Both the position numbers and the translations under genes were made by a program. A stretch of 64,000 bases of DNA from JAVWJP01 sp036638975 (lineage in GTDB: Bacteria; Bacillota; Clostridia; Oscillospirales; Ruminococcaceae). The stretch spans positions 4,899 to 68,898 of the forward strand of contig JAVWJP010000010.1 of NCBI GenBank assembly GCA_036638975.1, read 5' to 3'. The first letter of the stretch is position 1; every line of letters starts with the position of its first letter. Positions 23,271 to 32,080 of this stretch are shown here, piece by piece. Under the pieces are notes generated by a model. It did no database searches. It had not been told where the DNA came from and saw only the letters and a program-made list of their open reading frames with translations.

Positions 23271-25091
23271 TTATGCAACGTCAATATCCTCCGGCGCAAA
23301 CTGGCTGTTGTAAAGCTGCTCGTAAAAGCCTTTTTTTGCCATAAGCTCATCATGCGTGCCTGTTTCTATAATATCTCCGTCACGCAAAACCATAATCATG
23401 TCGGAATCTTTTATTGTGGACAGCCTGTGCGCTATAACAAAGCTTGTTCTGCCCTTCATAAGGTTGTGCATACCACGCTGTATTCTCTGCTCGGTGCGTG
23501 TATCTACAGAGCTTGTTGCTTCGTCCAGTATTAGTATAATAGGCTGTGAAATTATCGCGCGGGCTATAGTTAAAAGCTGCCGCTGTCCCTGAGAAATATT
23601 TGACGCGTCCTCTGCAAGAACAAAATCGTAGCCACCCGGAAGCTGCATTATAAACTTATGTGCGTGTGCCGACTTTGCCGCCGCTTCTATATCTTCAAAG
23701 CTTGCACCAAGTCTGCCATAGCCAATATTATCTTTTATAGTGCCTTTAAACAGCCATGCATCTTGCAGCACCATGCCAAACTGGTCGCGCAGCTCTGTAC
23801 GCTTCATGTCCATAATATCTACACCGTCTATTTTTATTGTGCCGCTGTTTATATCGTAAAAACGCATTAATAAATTAACAATTGTTGTTTTCCCTGCACC
23901 TGTAGGGCCAACTATTGCCACCTGCTCGCCGCTTTTTACATGGATATTAAGGTCGCTTATAAGCGGTTTTTGCGGGTTATAACCAAACCTTACATGGGTG
24001 AAATCCACATTGCCATGCACACCAGTAAAAGGCACAGCCGGGTTTTTCTCCGGCGGCTCCTCTGTTTCGTCCAAAAGCTCAAATATTCTTTCTGCCGCAG
24101 CGCCTGTAGACTGCAACAAATTCATTATTTGAGATGTTTGAACTATTGGCATATTAAACTGGCGCATATACTGAATAAACGCCTGTATACTGCCCACATA
24201 AAGACTGCCGCTTATAACTGCAAGCCCGCCAAAAATTGCCAGCAGCGCATAACCTATGTTACCTATAAGGCTTATAAATGGCATCATAACGCTGGACATA
24301 AACTGTGCCTTCCAGCCATAATCGTAAAGTCTGTCGTTTATTTCATCAAATTTTTCTATGACCTCGTCCTCACGGTTAAAAACCTTTATTATATTGTGCC
24401 CTGTAAACATTTCTTCAACGTGTCCGTTTATATCGCCTATTGCTTTTTGCTGCCCGCGAAAAAGCCCCTGAGATTTTTTAACGACACCCATAGAAACAAG
24501 AAAAGAAAAAGGTAAAGTAAAAAGTGCAACCAGGGTAAGGGTTGGGCTTATGGTTATCATCATTATAACTATGCCTATTATTGTGGCGGCAGAAGTTATA
24601 ATTTGCGTAATGCCTTGCTGTAACGATTGCTGAACGGTATCTACATCATTTGTAACACGGCTTAAAATATCGCCAAAGGTTCGTGTGTCAAAATAATTAA
24701 GCGGAAGCCTGCTTATTTTAGCGTCAACGTCCTTGCGCAGGGTGTACATTGTCTTTTGAGAAACACTTGCCATTAAAAACTGCTCTACAAACTTAAACAA
24801 AGCCGCGCACAAATACAGTGCTCCAAGTCCTATTAAAATCTTTGTTATAAGTACAAAATTAATCCCCGCGCCTCCGGCCGCCATGTCCAAAACCCCGCGG
24901 TGAAGCTCGTTTGTACTAAGACCAAGCACAAGAGGCGCAAATACAGTGGCAATTGTACCCAAAACCGCTGTAATAACAACTAAAATAAATTTTACTTTAT
25001 ATTTGCCTATATACTTAAACAGGCGCTTATACGTCCCCTTTAAGTCCTTTGGTTTAGAATCTACAACTATGTTTTTATGTCCCATAGGCAT
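23271..25091 (-). CDS. ABC exporter half-transporter, second subunit of a heterodimer
   Basis: A 606-residue fused permease-ATPase. Six membrane helices occupy about residues 35-330. The nucleotide-binding domain has Walker A GPTGAGKTTIVN, a divergent signature NISQGQ in place of LSGGQ, and canonical Walker B ILILDEATSSVD with catalytic Glu. Its ATG (MPMGHKN) overlaps the stop of the partner gene at 25091. Together with that gene it makes a heterodimeric multidrug- or peptide-type exporter with one degenerate ATP site. The substrate is unknown. Confidence 0.94.
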   Translation of the reverse strand: MPMGHKNIVVDSKPKDLKGTYKRLFKYIGKYKVKFILVVITAVLGTIATVFAPLVLGLSTNELHRGVLDMAAGGAGINFVLITKILIGLGALYLCAALFKFVEQFLMASVSQKTMYTLRKDVDAKISRLPLNYFDTRTFGDILSRVTNDVDTVQQSLQQGITQIITSAATIIGIVIMMITISPTLTLVALFTLPFSFLVSMGVVKKSQGLFRGQQKAIGDINGHVEEMFTGHNIIKVFNREDEVIEKFDEINDRLYDYGWKAQFMSSVMMPFISLIGNIGYALLAIFGGLAVISGSLYVGSIQAFIQYMRQFNMPIVQTSQIMNLLQSTGAAAERIFELLDETEEPPEKNPAVPFTGVHGNVDFTHVRFGYNPQKPLISDLNIHVKSGEQVAIVGPTGAGKTTIVNLLMRFYDINSGTIKIDGVDIMDMKRTELRDQFGMVLQDAWLFKGTIKDNIGYGRLGASFEDIEAAAKSAHAHKFIMQLPGGYDFVLAEDASNISQGQRQLLTIARAIISQPIILILDEATSSVDTRTEQRIQRGMHNLMKGRTSFVIAHRLSTIKDSDMIMVLRDGDIIETGTHDELMAKKGFYEQLYNSQFAPEDIDVA

Positions 25092-26833
25092 TACTTGCCA
25101 CCCCCTTTTGCAATTTCCTCAACAGAAAGCTGTGACGAAACTATTTCCTTATAAACCTCACAGCTCTCCAGCAACTCGCGGTGAGTTCCCTCACCTACCA
25201 CAGCACCCTCATCAAGCACTAAAATACGGTTTGCGTCCATTATAGTACTTACGCGCTGTGCCACTATTATTACAGTAGCTTCTTTTGTTTCGGGCTTTAA
25301 GGCTGCACGCAGGGCTGCATCTGTTTTAAAATCGAGCGCCGAAAAGCTGTCGTCAAAAAGATATATTTCGGGTTTTTTAACTATCGCCCGCGCTATTGCA
25401 AGGCGCTGCTTTTGCCCGCCGGAAACATTAGTGCCGCCCTGCGCAATATGTGTGTCCATTTTCTCCGGTTTTTCCATAATAAAATTTAAAGACTGCGCTA
25501 TGCTTGCAGCTTTTGTAAGCTCTTCTTGTGTTGCATTTTCATCACCATAACGAATATTATCAGCTATTGTACCTGTAAATAAGACTGCTTTTTGCGGAAT
25601 ATATCCAATTTTGTCGCGCAGAGCAGTTTGGTTGTAAGCTTTGACATCTATGCCGTCTACAAGAACCTTGCCCTCAGTAGCATCATAAAGCCGCGGTATT
25701 AAATTTAAAAGTGTTGTCTTTCCGCTGCCTGTACTGCCGATTATTGCCGTGGTTTCCCCCGGACCCGCCTTAAAGCTTATGTGTGAAAGCGCCGCTTCCT
25801 CGGCATTGTTAAAGCTAAAGCTAACGTCACAAAACTCTACATAGCCTTTTTTGTTGCTTTCTTTTGCAGGAGAAGCAGGGTTTTGTATGGACAGATCTGT
25901 TTTTAGTACTTCATTTATTCTGTCTGCCGAAGCCGTTGCGCGTGGAAGCATGACAAGTATCATAGAAAGCATAGTAAGTGACATCATAATTTGCATAGCA
26001 TACTGTATAACCGCAACAATATCACCGTCAAGCAGTGTGCCTTGACCCACCCAATGAGAGCCTATTGCAACTATAAAAATTGTTGTAAGGTTCATTACAA
26101 ACATCACCATAGGCATCATTGTTGTCATAAGGTGCTGCATTTTTAAAGCTGTTTTAGTAAGGTCTGTATTTGCCGCATCAAAACGTTTTTTTTCATATTC
26201 ATCTGTGTTAAAGGCACGTATAACGCGTATTCCGGTGAGTTTTTCTCTAAGTACACAGTTTACATTGTCAAGCTTTTTTTGCATTGAAGTTGAAATTGGC
26301 AATGCTTTGCGTGCAACAATTGTGACAACAAAAGCCAAAACTGTAACCGAACCTAAAATAACAAAAGAGAGCCCTGCATTTTTGCTTACAGCCATAATAA
26401 CCCCGCCAATAGCCATCACAGGTGCCTGCAATGCCACGCGCATAAACATCATGGTAAAGCCCTGTACCTGTGTAATGTCATTGGTTGTGCGTGTTATAAG
26501 CGAGGCTGTGCCAAAGCGGTCAAACTCGTGAAGCGAAAAGCTCTCGGTTTTTACAAAAAGCTTACGGCGCAGGTTTCTCCCCAGTCCTGACGACATCTTA
26601 GATGAGAGAAAGCCGTTTATCATATGAGCGACCGCACTTAGCACTGCAAACAGCACCATGTAAAGCCCTATGCGTACAACATAGGCGCTGTCACTGTTTA
26701 CTATGCCTATGTTAATAATGTTTGAAAGCAGGTTTGGCAGCTGTAAGTCTGCTAAAACACCGCAAAAGGTAAGTACAATTATACTTATCACAGTAGCTTT
26801 AAATGCTCCAAGTTCCTTTAAAATTGTTCCCAT
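25091..26833 (-). CDS. ABC exporter half-transporter, first subunit of a heterodimer
   Basis: A 580-residue fused permease-ATPase starting MGTILKELGAF, chosen because GGGAGA precedes ATG 26833. The six-helix domain is followed by an ATPase with Walker A GSTGSGKTTLLN, a canonical signature NVSGGQKQ and Walker B IYLFDDSFSALD. Here the catalytic Glu is replaced by Asp. The Asp Walker B of this subunit faces the ISQGQ signature of its partner, so these two changes fall in the same, degenerate ATP site, as in BmrCD/TM287-288-type exporters. Confidence 0.94.
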   Translation of the reverse strand: MGTILKELGAFKATVISIIVLTFCGVLADLQLPNLLSNIINIGIVNSDSAYVVRIGLYMVLFAVLSAVAHMINGFLSSKMSSGLGRNLRRKLFVKTESFSLHEFDRFGTASLITRTTNDITQVQGFTMMFMRVALQAPVMAIGGVIMAVSKNAGLSFVILGSVTVLAFVVTIVARKALPISTSMQKKLDNVNCVLREKLTGIRVIRAFNTDEYEKKRFDAANTDLTKTALKMQHLMTTMMPMVMFVMNLTTIFIVAIGSHWVGQGTLLDGDIVAVIQYAMQIMMSLTMLSMILVMLPRATASADRINEVLKTDLSIQNPASPAKESNKKGYVEFCDVSFSFNNAEEAALSHISFKAGPGETTAIIGSTGSGKTTLLNLIPRLYDATEGKVLVDGIDVKAYNQTALRDKIGYIPQKAVLFTGTIADNIRYGDENATQEELTKAASIAQSLNFIMEKPEKMDTHIAQGGTNVSGGQKQRLAIARAIVKKPEIYLFDDSFSALDFKTDAALRAALKPETKEATVIIVAQRVSTIMDANRILVLDEGAVVGEGTHRELLESCEVYKEIVSSQLSVEEIAKGGGK

Positions 26834-26854
26834 AAATATCTCCCTTGCTGCTTT

Positions 26855-26884
26855 TTTATATGTAAAATTTACAAATATTATCAA
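26855..26884 (-). promoter_or_regulatory. ABC exporter promoter with operator-like palindrome
   Basis: On the minus strand TTGATA (26884-26879), 18 bases, TATAAA (26860-26855). The spacer contains the perfect palindrome TGTAAA-A-TTTACA (26861-26873) abutting the -10. That is the position of a repressor operator. No regulator gene adjoins, so the repressor is unknown. Confidence 0.55.
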
Positions 26885-26885
26885 A

Positions 26886-26928
26886 AAAATATGGGTATAA
26901 TAACTGCGCATAACAGCTATTATACCCC
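26886..26928 (-). terminator. Terminator of the rnf operon
   Basis: After the rnfB stop, GGGTATAATA and TATTATACCC (26893-26927) form a ten-pair stem extended by GCTG/CAG. On the minus strand ATATTTTTTT follows. Confidence 0.7.
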
Positions 26929-26959
26929 AAATACAAGCATTATTGCAATGAACTAAATG

Positions 26960-27757
26960 TTAAAAAAAGCGTTTAATTACATGAACGGGACAAATCTCTA
27001 TACAATCGCCGCAAGATGTACATTTACTTTGGTCTATAGATGCTAAATTGTCTGTAACCGTAATAGCACCGTTTTTACAGGTTTTTTCGCATTTTTTACA
27101 GCCGATGCAGCCTGCTGTACAGTTTTTGCGGGTATGCGCACCTTTTTCGTTGCTAGAGCACACCACAAACACCTGTGCCTTTTTAGGCTCCATTTTTATA
27201 AGAAAATTAGGACACCTTTTAACACACATACCGCAAGCAGTACAACGCGAACGGTCAACCACTGCTACTCCGTCAATTATGTGTATGGCATCAAACTGGC
27301 AAGCAGCTACGCAATCTCCGTAGCCCAAGCAAGCGTGACTGCAAGCGCGTCTGCCCTGATAAAATAAATTACATGCCTCGCAGGTTTGTACGCCCTTATA
27401 ATCCATTATATATTTTGTACACTCAGTAGTACCGCTGCAACCTACAAAAGCAGCATTTTCCACTACCTCACCTGCCTCCACACCCAAAAGCTCACTTATA
27501 GCGACGGCAACAGAAGCCCCGCCGACAGGACAGCGGTTTGTTGGCGTTGTATGGTCCTCTGCCAGCGCCTTTGCGTATGCGTCACAGCCTGCAAAGCCGC
27601 AGGCACCGCAGTTTGCACCTGGCAGCGCCGCGCGAATTTCTTCAAAGCCCTCGGTTTGAGGAACAGCCATATATTTTGCCGCTATTGCAAGAATTACCGC
27701 ACAGGTAAGCCCTACAATTGTAATTATCAGCACTGGCAGTGCATAAGCCTCGAACAT
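26960..27757 (-). CDS. rnfB: Rnf complex subunit B (polyferredoxin)
   Basis: Electron-input subunit of the Rnf ferredoxin:NAD+ oxidoreductase, which couples this redox reaction to Na+ or H+ export. The 265-residue protein has one N-terminal membrane helix and a 4Fe-4S domain with CGACGFAGC. The ferredoxin-like clusters follow (CEACNLF region, CTACGMCVKRC, CIGCKKCEKTC, CTSCGDCIEIC). Last gene of the rnfCDGEAB operon, separated from rnfA by about 24 bases. Length fits clostridial RnfB of this class. Confidence 0.96.
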   Translation of the reverse strand: MFEAYALPVLIITIVGLTCAVILAIAAKYMAVPQTEGFEEIRAALPGANCGACGFAGCDAYAKALAEDHTTPTNRCPVGGASVAVAISELLGVEAGEVVENAAFVGCSGTTECTKYIMDYKGVQTCEACNLFYQGRRACSHACLGYGDCVAACQFDAIHIIDGVAVVDRSRCTACGMCVKRCPNFLIKMEPKKAQVFVVCSSNEKGAHTRKNCTAGCIGCKKCEKTCKNGAITVTDNLASIDQSKCTSCGDCIEICPVHVIKRFF

Positions 27758-27781
27758 TGGCGTTACACCTCATTTTTAAAA

Positions 27782-28372
27782 TTATTTAAAGATTCCTTCT
27801 ACTATACCTGAAAAGCCCATAAATGAAAGCGAAACTATTGCGGCGGCTGTAAGCGTTATAGGAAGCCCCTTGTACATTTCCGGAACATCTGCCCCCTCAA
27901 GCCTGCTGCGAACACCGGCAAAAAGCACCATGGCAAGCATAAAGCCCAGCCCTGCGCCAAGAGAATTTATAATTGACTGAAAAAACGTATACCCTTCGTC
28001 TATGTTTAAAACAGTAACGCCCAAAACAGCACAGTTTGTGGTGATAAGTGGCAAGTAAACTCCAAGAGCCTTATGCAGCGGAGGCACAAACTTTTTCATA
28101 ATAGTTTCTACAAGCTGTACAAGTGCCGCTATTATAAGTATGAACGAAACGTTTTGCATATATCCAAGCCCGTTTGGCACAAGAAGATATGTATATATTG
28201 GATATGTAGCCGCTGTTGCCATTATCATTACAAATATTACAGCGGCGCTCATTGCAACGGCAGAGTCTAGTTTTTTTGAAACTCCCAAAAACGGACATAT
28301 GCCTAAAAATTTACTTAGTACAAAGTTATCGACTAGAATTGCACTGGTTAAAATAATAAATATTTCCTTCAA
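27782..28372 (-). CDS. rnfA: Rnf complex subunit A
   Basis: A 196-residue membrane protein with six helices. It carries LGICPFLGV in the first half and TTNCAVLGV in the second, the two half-site cysteines that, with those of RnfE, hold the intramembrane iron-sulphur cluster. It is homologous to NqrE. The start ATG lies immediately after the rnfE stop with no gap, indicating coupling. Part of the ion-translocating core. Confidence 0.96.
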   Translation of the reverse strand: MKEIFIILTSAILVDNFVLSKFLGICPFLGVSKKLDSAVAMSAAVIFVMIMATAATYPIYTYLLVPNGLGYMQNVSFILIIAALVQLVETIMKKFVPPLHKALGVYLPLITTNCAVLGVTVLNIDEGYTFFQSIINSLGAGLGFMLAMVLFAGVRSRLEGADVPEMYKGLPITLTAAAIVSLSFMGFSGIVEGIFK

Positions 28373-29062
28373 CTACTTGCACTCCCCTTCCCGCTTTTCG
28401 CCAATATGCCCGCAGGTAGAAGCCATGGGGCAGCCGTCACAGCCTATGGTTTTGCGCTGACGCCCTTTGCTTAATTTGCCGGCAACAGCTATGAGAAAAC
28501 CAAAAACGAAAAAGCCGCCCGGTGCAAGCTTCATAATAGCCATTGGTTCTATAAAATTTGCCGTAAGAGTAATCCCCATCCATGTTCCGTTACCCAGTAT
28601 CTCGCGGATAGAGCTCATTACAAGAAGTGCACCTGTATAACCAAGACCCATGCCTATAGCATCGCAGGCCGAGGCGGCAACCGTGTTTTTGTTAGCAAAC
28701 ATTTCGGCTCTGCCAAGTATAATACAGTTTACTGTAATAAGAGGTAAAAATATGCCCAGCGACTTATATATTCCACGCTGATAAGCCTCTAATATAAAAC
28801 TTACAACAGTAACAAAGCTTGAAATTATAACGATATAGCACGGTATACGAACAGCGTCGGGAATAATCTTTTTAAGCAAAGAAATAAAAACGTTAGAGCC
28901 TAAAAGAACAGCCGTAACGGCAAAGCCCATACCAAAAGCATTGCTTGCCGTAGTAGTTGTTGCAAGAAACGGGCAAGTGCCAAGCACCAAAACCAAAATA
29001 GGGTTTTCTTTAAGAAGCCCGTTTAAAAGCACCTGTAAATTACTTTGTTTTGTATTGTTCAT
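28373..29062 (-). CDS. rnfE: Rnf complex subunit E with Cys-rich C-terminal tail
   Basis: A 229-residue six-helix membrane protein related to RnfA. It has LGTCPFLAT and TVNCIILGR, the matching cysteines of the intramembrane cluster. After the last helix there is a basic tail ending in GCDGCPMASTCGHIGEKREGEC, five cysteines in a CxxC-like arrangement that is not part of the core family and could bind a metal. The start overlaps rnfG by four bases. Core assignment is firm; the tail function is unknown. Confidence 0.95.
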   Translation of the reverse strand: MNNTKQSNLQVLLNGLLKENPILVLVLGTCPFLATTTTASNAFGMGFAVTAVLLGSNVFISLLKKIIPDAVRIPCYIVIISSFVTVVSFILEAYQRGIYKSLGIFLPLITVNCIILGRAEMFANKNTVAASACDAIGMGLGYTGALLVMSSIREILGNGTWMGITLTANFIEPMAIMKLAPGGFFVFGFLIAVAGKLSKGRQRKTIGCDGCPMASTCGHIGEKREGECK

Positions 29063-29589
29063 TTCGCCGCACCCCCTAGCTTCTGTGGCATTGCCACAAC
29101 CTGCTGCATCAGCTTTTTAAAGGCAGTTGATGAAACTGTAGCACCTGCAATAGTTGGAACATCATCTACGCTGCTTTGCCCTATGTATTTGGCACGGTAG
29201 CCCTCGCTGCCTATTTGTGTGCCAAGACCCGAGGTTTCTTTATCCATAGAAAGAACCTTTATTCCCAATATTTCTCCGCTTTTCAAAAGACCTGTCATAA
29301 CCTCTATTTTACCGCCAAAGCCCTTTGTAACAGCAGTTATTATATACCCCTCGCCGCCGTTTACAGTGTAAATTTCGGTTGCGCCCTCAGGCAGCTCTCC
29401 CTCCAGCTTTACAACTTCAGAGGCATTTGGGTAGACGTCGCTTCGTGCAGCCGCTGCCTCTTTTGCAGCTTCTACTGCTATGACAGGCTGCGTTGTTTTA
29501 AAGGTTACCGCCAAAGCTCCGCTGCAAAAAAGGCATATTGCTGTAAGCACAACGATTGGCATAACTATTTCTTTTACGACGTTTTTCAT
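29059..29589 (-). CDS. rnfG: Rnf complex subunit G (flavin-linked)
   Basis: A 176-residue protein with an N-terminal membrane helix and an extracytoplasmic FMN-binding domain. The motif IAGATVSSTA near the C-terminus is the S/A-GATxxS/T signature in which Thr carries covalent FMN, attached by an ApbE enzyme that must be encoded elsewhere. It overlaps rnfD and rnfE by four bases on each side, so the operon is tightly coupled. Confidence 0.95.
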   Translation of the reverse strand: MKNVVKEIVMPIVVLTAICLFCSGALAVTFKTTQPVIAVEAAKEAAAARSDVYPNASEVVKLEGELPEGATEIYTVNGGEGYIITAVTKGFGGKIEVMTGLLKSGEILGIKVLSMDKETSGLGTQIGSEGYRAKYIGQSSVDDVPTIAGATVSSTAFKKLMQQVVAMPQKLGGAAK

Positions 29590-30527
29590 TTTACAGCACC
29601 CCCAAACGGCTTACTTTTAGTATAGCGGTCTATAAGCGGGCATAAAATATTCATAAGAAGTATGGCAAACGAAACGCCCTCCGGGTATGAACCGTAAAGA
29701 CGTATTGCAACAGTAATAACTCCGCAGCCCAATGCAAAAATAAACTTACCCTTGTTGGTAGTGGGCGAGGTGCTGTAATCGGTAGCCATAAAGAAGGCGC
29801 CCAGCATTAAACCGCCCGACATAAGCTGCCAAACAACATTAGCCCCAAGTGCCCACGACATAACCGCAACTGTACCAAGGTATGTCAACGGGATTATAGG
29901 GCTTATTACTTTACGTGCGATAAGATATATACCGCCCAGTAAAAGCGCGGCTACGCAGGTTTCTCCAAGTACACCTCCGCGAAGCCCCAAAAACATATCC
30001 ATAAGCGAAGGTAGCTTGCTGAATTGTTCATCGCTTATAAGTTTAAGCGGAGTTGCCCCTGCTATCACAGATATTTTACCGTTTGTAAAGCTGGGCACCA
30101 TGTAATTACCCATTGCCTGCGTAAACGAAACCATAAGCACTATGCGCCCAACTATTGCGGGGTTTGCAAAGTTTTGTCCTATGCCTCCAAAAAGCTGCTT
30201 CACAATAACTATCGAAACAAAGCAGCCTATAGCCGCCATCCATAAAGGAAAAGTTGAGGGCAGGTTAAAAGCTAAAAGCATACCCGTAACTATGGCGGAG
30301 CAATCGCTTATTGTGTTTTCTTTTTTAGAAAAGCTTCTAAAAAGATATTCAAACGCCACACAAAAAAGCACACACCAAATTATAAGCACAAGTGCACGCA
30401 GCCCAAATATAAATGTTGCGGCAACAGCCGCAGGCAGCAATGCAATTATAACATCTAGCATAACAGACTGCGTTGTAGCTTCGCCCTTCATGTGTGGAGA
30501 AGGCATTATTTTAAGGTTTTTTGTCAA
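29586..30527 (-). CDS. rnfD: Rnf complex subunit D
   Basis: A 313-residue multi-helix membrane protein homologous to NqrB. It contains VIAGATPLKL, the GAT motif whose Thr is the covalent FMN site in RnfD, and TDYSTSPTTNKGKF, conserved in the family. I place the start at a TTG (30527, MTKNLKIMPSPHMKGE) because AGGTG lies six bases upstream and homology to RnfD begins there. A longer frame to 30632 would overlap rnfC heavily. An ATG at 30506 is the other option. Confidence 0.92.
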   Translation of the reverse strand: MTKNLKIMPSPHMKGEATTQSVMLDVIIALLPAAVAATFIFGLRALVLIIWCVLFCVAFEYLFRSFSKKENTISDCSAIVTGMLLAFNLPSTFPLWMAAIGCFVSIVIVKQLFGGIGQNFANPAIVGRIVLMVSFTQAMGNYMVPSFTNGKISVIAGATPLKLISDEQFSKLPSLMDMFLGLRGGVLGETCVAALLLGGIYLIARKVISPIIPLTYLGTVAVMSWALGANVVWQLMSGGLMLGAFFMATDYSTSPTTNKGKFIFALGCGVITVAIRLYGSYPEGVSFAILLMNILCPLIDRYTKSKPFGGAVK

Positions 30528-30537
30528 GCCTCTCACC

Positions 30538-31842
30538 TCATTTCTTGCTGCTTTCGCGCAGCAGTTTTTTGCCAAGCTTATTTGTAAGGACAAGATGGCG
30601 TTTTGCAGGACAAACATATGCACAGCAGCCACATTCCATACAAAGGTTTACCTTTAAGCTTTTTAGCTCCTCTACGTCCTCTTGCTTAAGTGCCTTTTCA
30701 ATATTAGCGGGCATTAAGCTTACGGGGCAAGCGGCGGCACAGCGTCCGCAATGAATACAAGCAGTTTCAGGATATTCCGGAACGTCTTTTTCTGCAAAAG
30801 CCAAAATAGCATTATTATTTTTAATTATAGCATAGGTGTCATCGTACATTGCCGTGCCCATCATCGGTCCGCCCATTAAAAGAAGCGCCGGCTCTGCCTT
30901 ATATCCACCGCAAAAGTTTATCGCATCTATTATTCTTGTGCCTATCGGTACACAAATGTTTTTAGGCTCGCGCACAGCAGAGCCATCAACCGTAATTCGC
31001 TTTGTAACAAGCGGCATACCGGTTTTAACGTATTCCGAGATAAAGCCCGTGCTCGACACGTTCATTACCAAAACGCCTACATCTGCCGGAAGCTTGCCGT
31101 CCGGAACTATTTTGCCTGTACATTCATAAATTATTACTTTTTCTGCTCCCTGCGGGTAACGTGCACGCAAAACTACAGTTTTCCAGCCCTCGCGCCCCGC
31201 AATAAGCTCGTTAATATATTTTATTGCTTGCGGCTTATTATCCTCTATGCCTATTCTTACATTTTTAATTTCTAAATATTTTACCAAAATCTCTATTCCG
31301 TCAATAAGCCTTTCGCCGCATTCCATTATCTCGCGGTTGTCGGCTGTAATATACGGCTCGCACTCGGCTGCATTTATTACAAGTGTATTAACTTCGTCCA
31401 AGTTTTTTGGGTTGAGCTTAATGTGCGTAGGAAAGCCGGCGCCGCCAAGCCCCACAAGCCCAGAGCGTTTTATTGCCGCCAAAAAATCTTCGCGGCTGTT
31501 TATAACAGGCGGCACAACAGCTTCGCATGGCGTTTGTTCTCCGTCTGTCTTTATTACAATATACTGTGTTCGGTGTCCTATCGGCGTAATATAGTCCTCA
31601 AAGCCGGTTACAGTGCCGGAAACGCTTGAGTGAATGGGTGCACTTAAAAATGCATCACTGTCCGCTATAAGCTGCCCCACCTTAACTTCATCACCAACCT
31701 TTACCAGCGGCTTGTCTGCCCCGCCCATGTGTTGTAAAAGCGAAATTGCCACACTTTCAGGCGTCGGCATCATCACTGTTTCCATATCCTTTGTGTTTTT
31801 ATAATGCGGCAAATGTATGGAATTTAAGTGTCTTTTTTGCAA
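30538..31842 (-). CDS. rnfC: Rnf complex subunit C
   Basis: A 434-residue peripheral subunit that exchanges electrons with NAD. It has an NqrF/Nuo51-like flavin- and NADH-binding region with GLVGLGGAGFPTHIKL (about 130-146), a SLBB-like stretch, and two 4Fe-4S clusters, CIHCGRCAAACP and CMECGCCAYVCP. Translation begins at TTG 31842, eight bases after GGAGG. First gene of the operon, behind the Rex-type operator. Confidence 0.95.
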   Translation of the reverse strand: MQKRHLNSIHLPHYKNTKDMETVMMPTPESVAISLLQHMGGADKPLVKVGDEVKVGQLIADSDAFLSAPIHSSVSGTVTGFEDYITPIGHRTQYIVIKTDGEQTPCEAVVPPVINSREDFLAAIKRSGLVGLGGAGFPTHIKLNPKNLDEVNTLVINAAECEPYITADNREIMECGERLIDGIEILVKYLEIKNVRIGIEDNKPQAIKYINELIAGREGWKTVVLRARYPQGAEKVIIYECTGKIVPDGKLPADVGVLVMNVSSTGFISEYVKTGMPLVTKRITVDGSAVREPKNICVPIGTRIIDAINFCGGYKAEPALLLMGGPMMGTAMYDDTYAIIKNNNAILAFAEKDVPEYPETACIHCGRCAAACPVSLMPANIEKALKQEDVEELKSLKVNLCMECGCCAYVCPAKRHLVLTNKLGKKLLRESSKK

Positions 31843-31909
31843 TTTGTTTTCCTCCGTTTCATGAAATAACAGATACTTAGTTTAAAACCAAATAAACTAT
31901 AAAAATTTC

Positions 31910-31928
31910 ATCACAGCTGCTGTGTGAT
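31910..31928. repeat. Inverted repeat in the rnf leader
   Basis: ATCACA-n7-TGTGAT (31910-31928) lies between the Rex site and rnfC. It could be an operator or an mRNA hairpin. The half-sites face outward compared with a CRP/FNR site, so that reading is unlikely. Confidence 0.35.
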
Positions 31929-31997
31929 AAAAAATATATACAAAGTGAAAGCTCTAAAAAAGTTTTTTCGCTTAATTGAGCCAAAATATTGACAAGG

Positions 31998-32015
31998 TTG
32001 TGAAACTGTTCACAA
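31998..32015. promoter_or_regulatory. Rex-type redox operator upstream of rnf
   Basis: TTGTGAA-ACTG-TTCACAA is an 18-base perfect palindrome in its arms and matches the Rex consensus TTGTGAAnnnnTTCACAA of Firmicutes. Rex represses fermentation and respiration genes when NADH is low relative to NAD+. The site is about 155 bases upstream of the rnfC start. I could not fix the rnf promoter itself with confidence; TATATA at about 31937 is one -10 candidate. Confidence 0.8.
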
Positions 32016-32080
32016 TTTTACGCTCTTATAAATAGTGCGGCGACGCTTTTACACGCCACCGCACTTTAAAAATCCTGTTA

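Noticed and set aside
31910..31928. CRP/FNR site upstream of rnf
   Set aside because: Half-sites read ATCACA...TGTGAT, the inverse orientation of TGTGA-N6-TCACA.
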